Shown: positions 1 to 6,660, counted from the stretch's first letter. The stretch: DNA of 15,005 bases from an uncultured bacterium (GCA_903834855.1 CAILKS010000051.1:1-15005), one strand, 5' to 3'. Numbers and translations are program-made. Notes: a model not told the origin generated them from the sequence alone.

Positions 1-38
1 AAGTGGAATATCTCTTTTTTGGGTATATACTTTAAATA

Positions 39-44
39 TATAAT
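39..44 (+). promoter_or_regulatory. possible -10 box upstream of the PerM-type permease gene
   Basis: A TATAAT hexamer lies 21 nt before the ATG at 66, in a very AT-rich stretch. I see no convincing -35 box and no Shine-Dalgarno sequence before the ATG. In such AT-rich DNA a single hexamer is weak evidence. Confidence 0.35.
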
Positions 45-65
45 TAAAAACTCATCAAAAAAATT

Positions 66-1106
66 ATGATAAATAATAAAACAAAAAATCCTTTTCTTTT
101 AGCAATACTGGCTGGAATGCTTATTTTGACTTTTTTCATTCTTAAACCATTTCTAGCGACATTAGTTCTTGCTGCTATTTGTGCTGTGGTACTTCATCCA
201 ATTTATAAAAAAATATCAAAATTAATTGGTAATCATGAAGCAACAGCAGCTTCTATTACTGTGGTTCTAAGCATTGTTTGTATAATAATACCCCTAACGC
301 TTTTAGGTACACAAATGGTACGTGAAGCAGCACAACTTTATGGATCTTTTTCTCAAATAGATGACAAGCAAAGCGGGTTAATTGCTGTAATTAATAATCT
401 TGGACAAGCTTCAGAAAAATTTATACCAGGAACTGGAAATTACTTTGCTGACGTTGCAAATAATATAACTATATATATTAAACAAGCTCTTGCTTGGTTA
501 ATTGGTAATTTGGGTCAAGCTCTTTCTAGTGCTTCTGTTTTGTTGCTTGATTTATTTATTTTCTTTATGTGTTTTTATTATTTATTAAAAGATGGAGAGA
601 GTCTTAAAAAAGCTTTAATTAAATTAAGCCCCCTTGATGATACTGATGACGAGACTGTTTTCAAGCGCCTAGAATCATCTGTTAATTCAATTATTAAAGG
701 AAATTTAGTTATAGCATTTCTACAGGGAATATTAATGGCTGTCGGATTTTATTTATTTGGTTTACCAAATGGAATACTTTGGGGTAGTGTTGCAATTATT
801 GCATCGCTTGTACCACGCATCGGAACAGCTATTGTGCTTATACCTGCAGTCCTTTATCTTTTTGTGGTTGGAAACACAACGCCAGCTATTGGCCTGGCTG
901 TTTGGGGAACTTTAATTGTTGGATTGATAGACAATATAATGGGACCAAAATTAATTGGAAAACATCTACAGCTTCATCCGGTTTTTATTCTACTTTCTGT
1001 TTTGGGTGGTTTAGTACTATTTGGTCCAATTGGAATATTTTTAGGTCCGCTCGTTATAAGCTTATTATTTGCACTTCTTTCTATTTATTCAAAAACAACC
1101 GTTTAA
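66..1106 (+). CDS. AI-2E family (PerM-type) transporter
   Basis: 346-residue polytopic membrane protein of the AI-2E/PerM permease family. Two hydrophobic helices fill residues 9-43 and a third lies at about 59-80. An extracytoplasmic stretch follows to about 140, then the helix-rich C-terminal half. The C-terminal half shows the family signature: a glycine-rich loop around GLPNGILWG, then SLVPRIGTAI, then a DNxxGPKLIGK...LHP segment, then LLSVLGGLVLFGPIGIFLGP before the last helix. Length is normal for the family. Members include autoinducer-2 exporters and Na+/H+ antiporters, but most are uncharacterised, so the name says nothing firm about substrate. The next gene starts 40 bp downstream and has its own promoter-like box, so an operon is not implied. 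Confidence 0.9.
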   Translation: MINNKTKNPFLLAILAGMLILTFFILKPFLATLVLAAICAVVLHPIYKKISKLIGNHEATAASITVVLSIVCIIIPLTLLGTQMVREAAQLYGSFSQIDDKQSGLIAVINNLGQASEKFIPGTGNYFADVANNITIYIKQALAWLIGNLGQALSSASVLLLDLFIFFMCFYYLLKDGESLKKALIKLSPLDDTDDETVFKRLESSVNSIIKGNLVIAFLQGILMAVGFYLFGLPNGILWGSVAIIASLVPRIGTAIVLIPAVLYLFVVGNTTPAIGLAVWGTLIVGLIDNIMGPKLIGKHLQLHPVFILLSVLGGLVLFGPIGIFLGPLVISLLFALLSIYSKTTV

Positions 1107-1129
1107 TTTACTATCGATTGTTTTAAAAC

Positions 1130-1138
1130 TGATATACT
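1130..1138 (+). promoter_or_regulatory. extended -10 promoter for the gene at 1146 (leaderless)
   Basis: TGATATACT is an extended -10 element (TGn plus TATACT). It ends 7 nt before the ATG at 1146, so transcription would begin at or next to the start codon. The intervening TAGGGGT is G-rich and could instead be read as a ribosome binding site if transcription starts further upstream. Confidence 0.5.
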
Positions 1139-1145
1139 TAGGGGT

Positions 1146-1718
1146 ATGATAATAAAAACTATAAAAAGTATTACTTTTTGGATGGCGGCTATTGTTGCGA
1201 TAATCGTAATAGCCGGGGTTTATAGATTTAATTTTACTAATGGAGGAGATGTAATTAATACATTAAGGGATGTCAAAAATCTTACTTATATTGTTGAAAA
1301 CGAAACATTTAACTTAGTTAATGGTGTAGCTAATAATGAAACAATAAAAGAATCAAAGACAAAAAATACTTTATCTATTTTTGGTGAGCCAATTTATGGA
1401 GATTTAAATGGAGATGGAGTAGGAAATGATGCTGCAATAATTCTAGTAAATAATCCTGGTGGAAGTGGTACATTTTATTATGCAGTTCTTGCAATAAATA
1501 CAAATGGAGAATATAAAACTACAAATGCACTTCTGTTGGGTGATAGAATTGCTCCTCAAACAGTTGAAATACAAGATGGTATAGCTCTCTTTAATTATGC
1601 TGAAAGAAACGCTGGAGAACCAATGACGACACAACCATCTAATGGTAAAAGTTTATGGATAAACTATGACGCAAACTCTGGAAAGATAAGTGAATTAGTT
1701 AAACCACAGTCTGATTAA
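1146..1718 (+). CDS. membrane-anchored protein with a calcium-loop-like motif, function unknown
   Basis: 190 residues. An N-terminal hydrophobic helix (about 9-26) is preceded by lysines, which predicts a type II anchor or uncleaved signal with the rest outside the membrane. Residues 84-96 contain D-L-N-G-D-G-x-G-N-D, which resembles the acidic calcium loops of dockerin/EF-hand-like and FG-GAP repeats. It is followed by a hydrophobic strand and a GGSGTFYY segment. A second conserved-looking block is LLGDRIAPQ, then NYAER.AGEPMTTQPS. I recall proteins with this GDLNGDG...GGSGTFYY...GDRIAPQ arrangement from several environmental bacteria, always without an assigned function. It has no enzyme motif I recognise. 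Its own promoter-like element and the 26-bp gap to the next gene leave operon membership open. Confidence 0.75.
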   Translation: MIIKTIKSITFWMAAIVAIIVIAGVYRFNFTNGGDVINTLRDVKNLTYIVENETFNLVNGVANNETIKESKTKNTLSIFGEPIYGDLNGDGVGNDAAIILVNNPGGSGTFYYAVLAINTNGEYKTTNALLLGDRIAPQTVEIQDGIALFNYAERNAGEPMTTQPSNGKSLWINYDANSGKISELVKPQSD

Positions 1719-1732
1719 TTGAATAAATAAGT

Positions 1733-1738
1733 TATAAT
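1733..1738 (+). promoter_or_regulatory. -10 box 6 nt before the ATG at 1745 (leaderless)
   Basis: A consensus TATAAT ends 6 nt before the start codon, the same spacing seen at several other genes here. It is preceded by AGT rather than TGn and I see no good -35 box. If used, the mRNA would start at the ATG. Confidence 0.45.
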
Positions 1739-1744
1739 TAAAAT

Positions 1745-1942
1745 ATGGAACAAGAAATAAAAATAAAATTAGAAGAACAAAGTGCGAAGATTGATGCAAT
1801 TTTAGAATCAGTAGAAAAAACAAGAAAATATTTCCTAACAACTATGTGGATTACTGTCGCAGTAGTTGTATTACCAGCAATTGGATTAATTTTTGTTATA
1901 CCTGCATTTTTAAATTCATACGTTGGAGCACTTGCACAGTAA
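1745..1942 (+). CDS. small membrane protein, coiled coil plus one or two helices, unknown
   Basis: 65 residues. The first 28 are charged and helical with heptad-like spacing (EIKIKLEEQSAKIDAILESVEKT), suggesting a short cytoplasmic coiled coil. Residues about 33-60 are a long hydrophobic segment with a proline break near 44, compatible with one long or two short membrane helices. Small proteins of this plan are common in Parcubacteria and have no known function. The case for a real gene is the consensus TATAAT just upstream, a same-strand position between coding genes, and a sequence that makes a sensible membrane protein rather than a shadow frame. Only 26 bp separate it from the gene before. 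Confidence 0.65.
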   Translation: MEQEIKIKLEEQSAKIDAILESVEKTRKYFLTTMWITVAVVVLPAIGLIFVIPAFLNSYVGALAQ

Positions 1943-2031
1943 CGTGAGGCAGAAAGTAATTAGCAAATAGCAATTAGGGAGATGAATTCGTATTAAATAC
2001 TATTTGCTAATTACTTACTGCTAATTGCTAT
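1943..2031. repeat. heptad-periodic inverted-repeat element A
   Basis: The tag CGTGAGGCAG follows directly after the stop codon of the previous gene. The left arm is three 7-bp units at 1955-1975 (AGTAATT, AGCAAAT, AGCAATT). The right arm is four units at 2002-2029 (ATTTGCT, AATTACT, TACTGCT, AATTGCT), which are reverse complements or variants of the left units. Bases 1955-1970 pair perfectly with 2000-2015 (16 bp), and 1967-1977 can pair with 2021-2031 (11 bp), so two competing stems are possible. The 24-nt centre holds GAATTC but no strong hairpin. The element ends 5 bp before the likely start codon of the next gene. Confidence 0.7.
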
Positions 2032-2036
2032 CTAAA

Positions 2037-2624
2037 ATGAATAAGGAACTTAAAAAACTAAATACTCCTCAAAAAATACAAGGTTATTTGGATTCTATAC
2101 CTTTTAATTATGAGAAAAATGGAGAGACTTGTATGTCCCCTTTTAAGGTATTAAAGGCGAAAAAAGCTCATTGTATAGAGGGTGCAATGCTTGCAGCCAC
2201 TGCAATGGCTCTACATGGTCAAAAACCCCTCGTAATGAGCTTAAAAGTAAAGAGTGGTGATTATGACCACGTTGTGGCTTTGTTTAAATATAAAGGATTT
2301 TGGGGTGCAATCAGTAAAACCAACCATTCTGTTTTGAGGTATCGTGATCCTATTTACAAGACTATTCGCGAGCTTGCTCTTTCTTATTTTCATGAGTATT
2401 TCTTAACTAAGACTGGAGAGAAAACATTAATTGGATATTCTAATCCAATAAACTTAAATCGCTTCGGAAAAAAATGGCAAACATCTCCTCTTGATTTATG
2501 GAATATAGCTAGAACAATTTATGACATTAAACATATTCCTATAATTCCAAAAGGAAATGAAAAATACATTCGTAAGGCAGGCAAAACGGAAATGGCCGCT
2601 GCAAATATACGGGAGTGGAAGTAA
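2037..2624 (+). CDS. transglutaminase-like cysteine protease superfamily protein
   Basis: 195 residues from the ATG at 2037. An in-frame TTG at 2025 would add four residues, but those lie inside the repeat arm, so I prefer the ATG. Neither start has a Shine-Dalgarno sequence. The core is a Cys in AHCIEGAM (Cys46) at the head of a helix, then a His in DYDHVVALF (His78) on a strand, then KGFWGAISKTN. This Cys...His order and spacing fits the transglutaminase-like (papain-fold) superfamily. The usual third residue, Asp, is not obvious; Ser or Asn occupies the expected place. No signal peptide or membrane helix is visible, so it should be cytoplasmic. C-terminal blocks (RYRDPIYKTIRELALSYFHEYF) look strongly conserved. 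Substrate is unknown; peptidase, amidase or a structural role are all possible. Confidence 0.7.
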   Translation: MNKELKKLNTPQKIQGYLDSIPFNYEKNGETCMSPFKVLKAKKAHCIEGAMLAATAMALHGQKPLVMSLKVKSGDYDHVVALFKYKGFWGAISKTNHSVLRYRDPIYKTIRELALSYFHEYFLTKTGEKTLIGYSNPINLNRFGKKWQTSPLDLWNIARTIYDIKHIPIIPKGNEKYIRKAGKTEMAAANIREWK

Positions 2625-2640
2625 AATAATATTAAATTAT

Positions 2641-2777
2641 GTGAGGACATCATTTTAATTTTCAATTATCAATTTTCAATTTTCAAAAAATACATACGAA
2701 GTGCATGTCATTCCCACGAAGGTGGGAATCCAGCTCTTGCATTTAGTTTGAAAATTGATAATTGGAAATTGAAAATT
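2641..2777. repeat. heptad-periodic inverted-repeat element B around a CATTCCCACGAAGG-type hairpin
   Basis: The left arm has four 7-bp units at 2657-2684 (AATTTTC, AATTATC, AATTTTC, AATTTTC). The right arm has four at 2750-2777 (GAAAATT, GATAATT, GGAAATT, GAAAATT), the mirror image. Between them lies a compact hairpin: ATTCCCAC (2710-2717), loop GAAG, GTGGGAAT (2722-2729). It sits within TGTCATTCCCACGAAGG, a close variant of the CATTCCCGCGAAGGCGGGAAT repeat that is scattered through many unrelated bacterial genomes. GTGAGG at 2641-2646 recalls the tag of the element at 1943. The reverse strand of this hairpin encodes the familiar spurious peptide WIPTFVGMT. Confidence 0.7.
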
Positions 2778-2803
2778 ATTTTGTACTCCTACCAACCTAT
2801 TCC

Positions 2804-2812
2804 TGCTATAAT
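2804..2812 (+). promoter_or_regulatory. extended -10 promoter for the matrixin gene (leaderless)
   Basis: TGCTATAAT is a consensus extended -10 element ending 6 nt before the ATG at 2819. A TTGTAC at 2781-2786 could serve as a -35 but the 20-bp spacing is long. The spacing implies a leaderless mRNA. The promoter lies just outside the right arm of the repeat element ending near 2777. Confidence 0.6.
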
Positions 2813-2818
2813 TAACAC

Positions 2819-3712
2819 ATGTCTTTCTTACGAAACAACTTGTGGTGGATGGTGTTACCAATAGTAGTTTTCATTTACTTCAATTTTCTACAACCAAAAC
2901 CATGTACCTCCCCTATTACTTATAAACTAGGAACAGTTGATGCTGGCTTTGGATTATCTGAAGCTAAATTAAAATTATCTTTAGATTCTGCATCTAAAAT
3001 ATGGACAAAAGGTCTTGATAAAGATTTATTTATATATGACAAAAATGGAAAAGTTACAATAAATTTAATTTATGATAATAGACAAAAAACTACTCAACAA
3101 AATACAATCTTAAAAGCTGATATTTCTAAAACTAGCCAATTAGCTGACTCTTTAAAAAAAGAATACGAATCACTAATGAAAGATTTAGAAGTAAATAAAC
3201 AATTATACAGCGATGAGCTTTCTATTTTTGCAACAAAGCAAAAAAGTTATTCTGATCAAGTAGACTACTGGAATAACAACGGTGGTGCTCCAGCTGATAT
3301 TTATAATAATTTAGCTAAAGAAAGAAATGCTTTGATGGGTGAACAACAAATATTAGAAACAAAAAGACTCGCTATAAATGATTCTGCTGATAAAATAAAT
3401 TCTTTTATTCAGAAATACAATTTATTAGTGGGAGATGTTAATGAAAACATAAATGAGATAAATAAAGTTGCCGGACAAGAATTCCAAGAAGGTACATACG
3501 ACCCAAATACTGATACAATTAATATTTATGAATTTAGTACACAGGATAAATTAACACGTGTTCTAGCACATGAGTTAGGACATGCTTTAGGTGTAGATCA
3601 CAATACAAATCCAATATCAATTATGTATTCATTAAATAAAAGTAATACACTTTATTTAACTAAAGAAGACATAGCTGACCTAAAGGTTGTATGTAAGATT
3701 AAGGGGCAATAG
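2819..3712 (+). CDS. membrane-anchored matrixin-type zinc metalloprotease with coiled-coil stalk
   Basis: 297 residues. A hydrophobic segment at about 8-24 anchors or exports the protein. Residues about 36-90 include a pattern like the N-terminal strand-helix region of matrixins (a DSASKIW helix, then strands FIYD and INLIYD). Residues about 95-215 are strongly helical and charged with Gln/Lys/Glu-rich heptads, predicting a coiled coil inserted before the active site. The zinc site is HELGHALGVDH (His251, Glu252, His255, His261), the full HExxHxxGxxH metzincin motif, followed by SIMY whose Met269 would be the Met-turn. This order matches the matrixin/M10-like family; the coiled-coil insertion is unusual for it. 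Expected location is the outer face of the cytoplasmic membrane, acting on surface or secreted proteins. It is the last gene before a convergent junction. Confidence 0.85.
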   Translation: MSFLRNNLWWMVLPIVVFIYFNFLQPKPCTSPITYKLGTVDAGFGLSEAKLKLSLDSASKIWTKGLDKDLFIYDKNGKVTINLIYDNRQKTTQQNTILKADISKTSQLADSLKKEYESLMKDLEVNKQLYSDELSIFATKQKSYSDQVDYWNNNGGAPADIYNNLAKERNALMGEQQILETKRLAINDSADKINSFIQKYNLLVGDVNENINEINKVAGQEFQEGTYDPNTDTINIYEFSTQDKLTRVLAHELGHALGVDHNTNPISIMYSLNKSNTLYLTKEDIADLKVVCKIKGQ

Positions 3713-3826
3713 CGTGAAGCAGTTTCAAGTTTCCAGTTTTTAGTTTCCAGTAAATACATAAATAGTCGCGCCTATGGCGCGACTATTTATGTATTTGTAT
3801 CTTCTTGAAACTTGGAACTTGAAACT
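3713..3826. repeat. heptad-arm palindromic element C at a convergent junction
   Basis: The tag CGTGAAGCAG follows directly after the stop codon. The left arm is four 7-bp units at 3721-3748 (AGTTTCA, AGTTTCC, AGTTTTT, AGTTTCC). A perfect palindrome fills 3752-3796, with a 21-bp stem and loop TAT. Then comes TTTGTATCTTCT (3794-3805), overlapping the stem end. The right arm is CTTGAAA, CTTGGAA, CTTGAAA at 3804-3824, the mirror of the left units. The whole element fills the gap between two converging genes. Confidence 0.8.
3752..3796. terminator. 21-bp perfect hairpin, probable bidirectional terminator or 3'-end stabiliser
   Basis: Bases 3752-3772 pair perfectly with 3776-3796 around a TAT loop, with a GC-rich top (GTCGCGCC/GGCGCGAC) and an AT-rich foot. 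The position between converging stop codons fits a terminator for both genes. No long T-run follows on either strand; the foot ends in ATTT on the plus strand. Simple intrinsic termination is therefore less certain than folding. Confidence 0.55.
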
Positions 3827-3829
3827 CTT

Positions 3830-4909
3830 CTATAGTCTGGCCTCTTGTAAGTCTACCCGACTGTCCTTCACTACTTTAAATTTCATTCTTCCAACAATAC
3901 GATTATTATCTACTTTCACAGTCACACGCCACAAACCTTCTGTAATATTTTGTTTTTGAGAATATGCCCTATATCCATTTTCTCTTCCACCCTCTAATAT
4001 AAAAGTTATCGGCTCATCATAGGAAACCCATTTATTTATTGTTGTATCATAATATTCCCAAACATATGAAATCGGAGCAGTTAATTCTGCCGGTGCGTTC
4101 ACTGCACTAAAAAAATATACGCCATTATCTGATGGGGTTAAATGATACACGGGTGTTAAATATTTAGAAAAATTACGTGTATCTATTTCTTTCTTTACAA
4201 AATATTCACCGCTTACATCCCTTTCCACATAATGATAAATACCAGCATCTTTAAGAGATAGCGGTACTGCTGGTAAAACATTTAAAAAATAAAGCATGGC
4301 GACAAACATTGGAACACCTAATGCTAAAGCATAACCACGCCCAGCATTATCATAAGCATTTTCTGAAGAAAATTTTAAAATAAAAATATAACAAAGGAAT
4401 ATAATAACTGTTAAACCAATACTTATTCCAAAAGTTATATCGTTTTGAACTTTGAGGAAAAGTGGTACGTTAAAAATTATATAAAAAAGCGTCGCAATAA
4501 GTAATATACCAACATCCAAAGTAAATCTAAAATCATGAGTAGAAACAAATTCATTAGCAAAAATACAAAGTATGAGTATTAAAAATAATGGCCACGATAC
4601 AGATAATTGAGCACTTCTGATTGCATAAATAAAAACGAAAGAAAGTGCAGACCCTGAAAAATAAGAAATACAAAATGTAACAACTGAATATATTTTTTGT
4701 TCGGCTTCACTTGCTGTATTTCTTGAAACTAACCACTCACGGAACATTATTGAAATTGAAATTATGCATAAATAAGTAAGAACAACATATCTAGCAAGTG
4801 GATGTTCAATATCTGGTAACATAAAAGCGTCAAAAATAAATCCAGCTAGAAATATAAGGGTGCTTGTATGGGCTAAAGTATTTTTAAAACCTTTTGTTAA
4901 TCTCTGCAT
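3830..4909 (-). CDS. seven-helix membrane protein with C-terminal DUF2914-like domain
   Basis: 359 residues. Seven hydrophobic helices are visible at about 12-29, 40-56, 74-98, 105-120, 130-150, 158-178 and 192-213. An extracytoplasmic C-terminal part follows. The last 75 residues match the plan of DUF2914: a strand with a Trp (SYVWEYY), a short loop with Trp (NKWVSY), a beta strand, a GG..NGYRAYSQK segment, then GLWRVTVKVDNNRIVGRMKFKV. DUF2914 is a small beta-rich domain of unknown function, often joined to membrane segments. The ATG is preceded at 6 nt by a TACACT box with a TG extension. The gene converges with the matrixin gene and is divergent from the MFS gene, so it is monocistronic here. 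Confidence 0.75.
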   Translation of the reverse strand: MQRLTKGFKNTLAHTSTLIFLAGFIFDAFMLPDIEHPLARYVVLTYLCIISISIMFREWLVSRNTASEAEQKIYSVVTFCISYFSGSALSFVFIYAIRSAQLSVSWPLFLILILCIFANEFVSTHDFRFTLDVGILLIATLFYIIFNVPLFLKVQNDITFGISIGLTVIIFLCYIFILKFSSENAYDNAGRGYALALGVPMFVAMLYFLNVLPAVPLSLKDAGIYHYVERDVSGEYFVKKEIDTRNFSKYLTPVYHLTPSDNGVYFFSAVNAPAELTAPISYVWEYYDTTINKWVSYDEPITFILEGGRENGYRAYSQKQNITEGLWRVTVKVDNNRIVGRMKFKVVKDSRVDLQEARL

Positions 4910-4915
4910 GTTAAA

Positions 4916-4924
4916 AGTGTATCA
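4916..4924 (-). promoter_or_regulatory. extended -10 promoter for the DUF2914 gene (leaderless)
   Basis: On the minus strand this reads TGATACACT, an extended -10 with a near-consensus hexamer, ending 6 nt before the ATG (minus-strand ATG at 4907-4909). Confidence 0.5.
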
Positions 4925-4944
4925 CTAAAAGCCTTTACCTTACA

Positions 4945-4953
4945 TGGTATAAT
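4945..4953 (+). promoter_or_regulatory. extended -10 promoter for the MFS gene
   Basis: TGGTATAAT is a consensus extended -10 located 20 nt before the ATG at 4974, which would give a leader of roughly 13-14 nt. CAGGG at 4954-4958 would lie near or before the predicted transcript start, so it is not a likely ribosome binding site. It lies in the 64-bp divergent spacer shared with the DUF2914 gene. Confidence 0.5.
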
Positions 4954-4973
4954 CAGGGTTATTATTTCTCTTT

Positions 4974-6197
4974 ATGACTCATACTAAATCTGGAAAAGCA
5001 TTACCAATACTATTTATCACCTTACTAATTGATTTAATTGGTATTGGTATGGTCATTCCGATAATACCAACACTTTTCACTGATCCAACATCCCCTTCCT
5101 TTATGTTGGCTGCATATGCATCGAACCATTGGTATATTATTGCTGGACTGGTTCTTGGATTTTATGGATTAATGCAATTTATAGCTGCTCCAATACTCGG
5201 AGAACTATCCGATATGTATGGTAGAAAAAGATTATTAACAATTGGAGTTGGGGTGCTCGCAATATCACAAATATTTTTTGGAGCTGGTATTTTAGTTAAA
5301 TCTCTGTGGCTTATTTTCATTTCAAGAATGATTGCTGGATTGGGTGGAGCAAATTTTAGCATAGCTCAAGCTTCTATCGCCGATATAAGTGCACCAGAAA
5401 ATCGTGCTAAAAATTTTGGTTTAATTGGAGTAGCTTTTGGACTTGGTTTTATTTTGGGCCCTGTATTTGGTGGTTACATCGCGCATGCGACAAATTCTGC
5501 TGCTATGCCATTTTTCGTAGCTGGAGCACTGGGAATAATTAATTTAATTTCTGTATCACTATTCTTACCAGAAACTCATCATGTTAGATCTGAAAAGAAA
5601 AAAATTCCAATATTTAAAGGAATACAAAATTTAAAACAAGCTTTGACTGATAAAGAAGCGTCTCGTGTATATATAACCAGTTTACTTTATATGATTGGTT
5701 TCTCATTTTTTAATTCTTTTTCCGGAATTTATTTAACACATAAATATGGTTTGAGTGAAGCAGCGCTGGGAACATATTTTGGAGTTATTGGAGTTTGGAT
5801 TGTTATAACTCAAGCTGTCATTCTAAGATTTATAACAAAAATTTATAATGAAAAACAAATTCTTCGTGTGACATTATTATCAATGGCAACAGCTCTTTTT
5901 ATTTTACCTTTTATTCCAACATTATTTTTGCAATATTTATTTATTCCATTTTTATCTATTCCTCAAGGTTTGACCATGGCAAATATTAGTTCATTAATTA
6001 GTAAAAGTGTTTCAAAAGATAAACAAGGTGCAGCTCTTGGAATAAATGGCTCAATTGGTGCATTTTCTCAAGGAACAATTCCAGCATTAAGTGGTTTTGT
6101 AAGTTCTGTATTTGGTGTTATCTTTCCATTTATAATAGGTAGTATCTCTATTGTTGGAGCTTGGTATGTTTTGTTTATAAAAAGTGAAAGAAAGTAA
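4974..6197 (+). CDS. MFS transporter, TetA/tetracycline-resistance-like drug:H+ antiporter family
   Basis: 407 residues with the twelve-helix MFS layout. Helix 1 carries LIDLIGIGMVIPIIP, the typical TetA-like (DHA1/TCR) opening. The cytoplasmic loop 2-3 holds GELSDMYGRKR (residues 76-86), a clean motif A. A FGLIGVAFGLGFILGPVFGGYIA segment is motif C of drug:H+ antiporters, and FLPETHH marks the end of helix 6. A basic central loop (KKKIPIFKGIQNLK) separates the halves. In the C half, ISSLISKSVSKDKQGAALGINGSIGAFSQGTIPALSG is typical of TetA-type exporters. The protein should export a small hydrophobic compound against protons. Tetracycline itself cannot be assumed, since close TetA-like proteins in uncultured bacteria are functionally untested. 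Confidence 0.88.
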   Translation: MTHTKSGKALPILFITLLIDLIGIGMVIPIIPTLFTDPTSPSFMLAAYASNHWYIIAGLVLGFYGLMQFIAAPILGELSDMYGRKRLLTIGVGVLAISQIFFGAGILVKSLWLIFISRMIAGLGGANFSIAQASIADISAPENRAKNFGLIGVAFGLGFILGPVFGGYIAHATNSAAMPFFVAGALGIINLISVSLFLPETHHVRSEKKKIPIFKGIQNLKQALTDKEASRVYITSLLYMIGFSFFNSFSGIYLTHKYGLSEAALGTYFGVIGVWIVITQAVILRFITKIYNEKQILRVTLLSMATALFILPFIPTLFLQYLFIPFLSIPQGLTMANISSLISKSVSKDKQGAALGINGSIGAFSQGTIPALSGFVSSVFGVIFPFIIGSISIVGAWYVLFIKSERK

Positions 6198-6226
6198 GTT
6201 ATACTATCATAATAACTTATACAATT

Positions 6227-6655
6227 ATGAAAAATACTATTTTTGCAATTATGCTTACTGTTTTGGTTATTGGTGGTGGCTGGTTTTATTATAATTTTAC
6301 ACAATATGCTCCAAAAACTTATGTAAAAGATATTGAGGTGACTAATTCTGACGATACAGCCAATAAGAATATAATAAGTACAACAATAAATACTGAAACA
6401 GGCACAACTAGTACAACAACACCATTATTTACTCTTACCAGTATTGCTTCGCATAAAGACGCCTCAAGTTGTTATTCCGTAATTTCTAAATCTGTTTATG
6501 ATTTAACTATGTGGGTAAATATACATCCAGGAGGAAAAGGAGCGATACTTTCTATTTGTGGACGTGACGGAACAGAGGCTTTTATGAATCAACATAAAGG
6601 TGGTGATAAATTTATGAAAATTCTTTCACGTTATAAAATTGGTAATTTAATGTAA
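6227..6655 (+). CDS. membrane-anchored cytochrome b5-like heme-binding protein
   Basis: 142 residues. Residues 4-24 are a signal anchor. A Thr/Asn/Ser-rich linker (about 38-66) follows, then a cytochrome b5-like domain (about 68-142). The domain shows the start pattern ASHKDASSCYSVISKSVYDLTMWV, the first axial ligand His100 in HPGG, an ILSICGRDGTEAF helix, the second axial ligand His123 in NQHKGG, and the closing KILSRYKIGNL. Both heme ligands are present, so b-type heme binding is expected. The linker places the heme outside the cytoplasmic membrane. Stop and next start are 5 bp apart, so it is almost certainly co-transcribed with the four-helix membrane protein downstream, a likely partner. 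Cys82 and Cys111 in the domain could form a disulfide (inference). Confidence 0.85.
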   Translation: MKNTIFAIMLTVLVIGGGWFYYNFTQYAPKTYVKDIEVTNSDDTANKNIISTTINTETGTTSTTTPLFTLTSIASHKDASSCYSVISKSVYDLTMWVNIHPGGKGAILSICGRDGTEAFMNQHKGGDKFMKILSRYKIGNLM

Positions 6656-6660
6656 AAAAT

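Noticed and set aside
66..1106. Assigning the first gene to autoinducer-2 (quorum-sensing) export
   Set aside because: The family name comes from one member. Most members have no tested substrate and nothing else in the window concerns quorum sensing.
2657..2777. CRISPR-like repetition in the intergenic arrays
   Set aside because: The units are 7 bp and degenerate, with no 23-40-bp direct repeats, no unique spacers and no cas genes nearby.
2676..2861. A 61-codon minus-strand frame containing WIPTFVGMT
   Set aside because: It is a translation of the CATTCCCACGAAGG hairpin and the heptad arms. The peptide is a well-known spurious product of this repeat class.
3721..3826. Insertion sequence or MITE with target-site duplication
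   Set aside because: No transposase is present, the arms are degenerate tandem heptads rather than fixed terminal inverted repeats, and I could not see a flanking duplication. The mobile-element idea is left open but not called.
4974..6197. Calling the MFS gene a tetracycline resistance determinant
   Set aside because: The protein has TetA-like motifs, but there is no adjacent tetR and motif similarity alone does not give substrate specificity.
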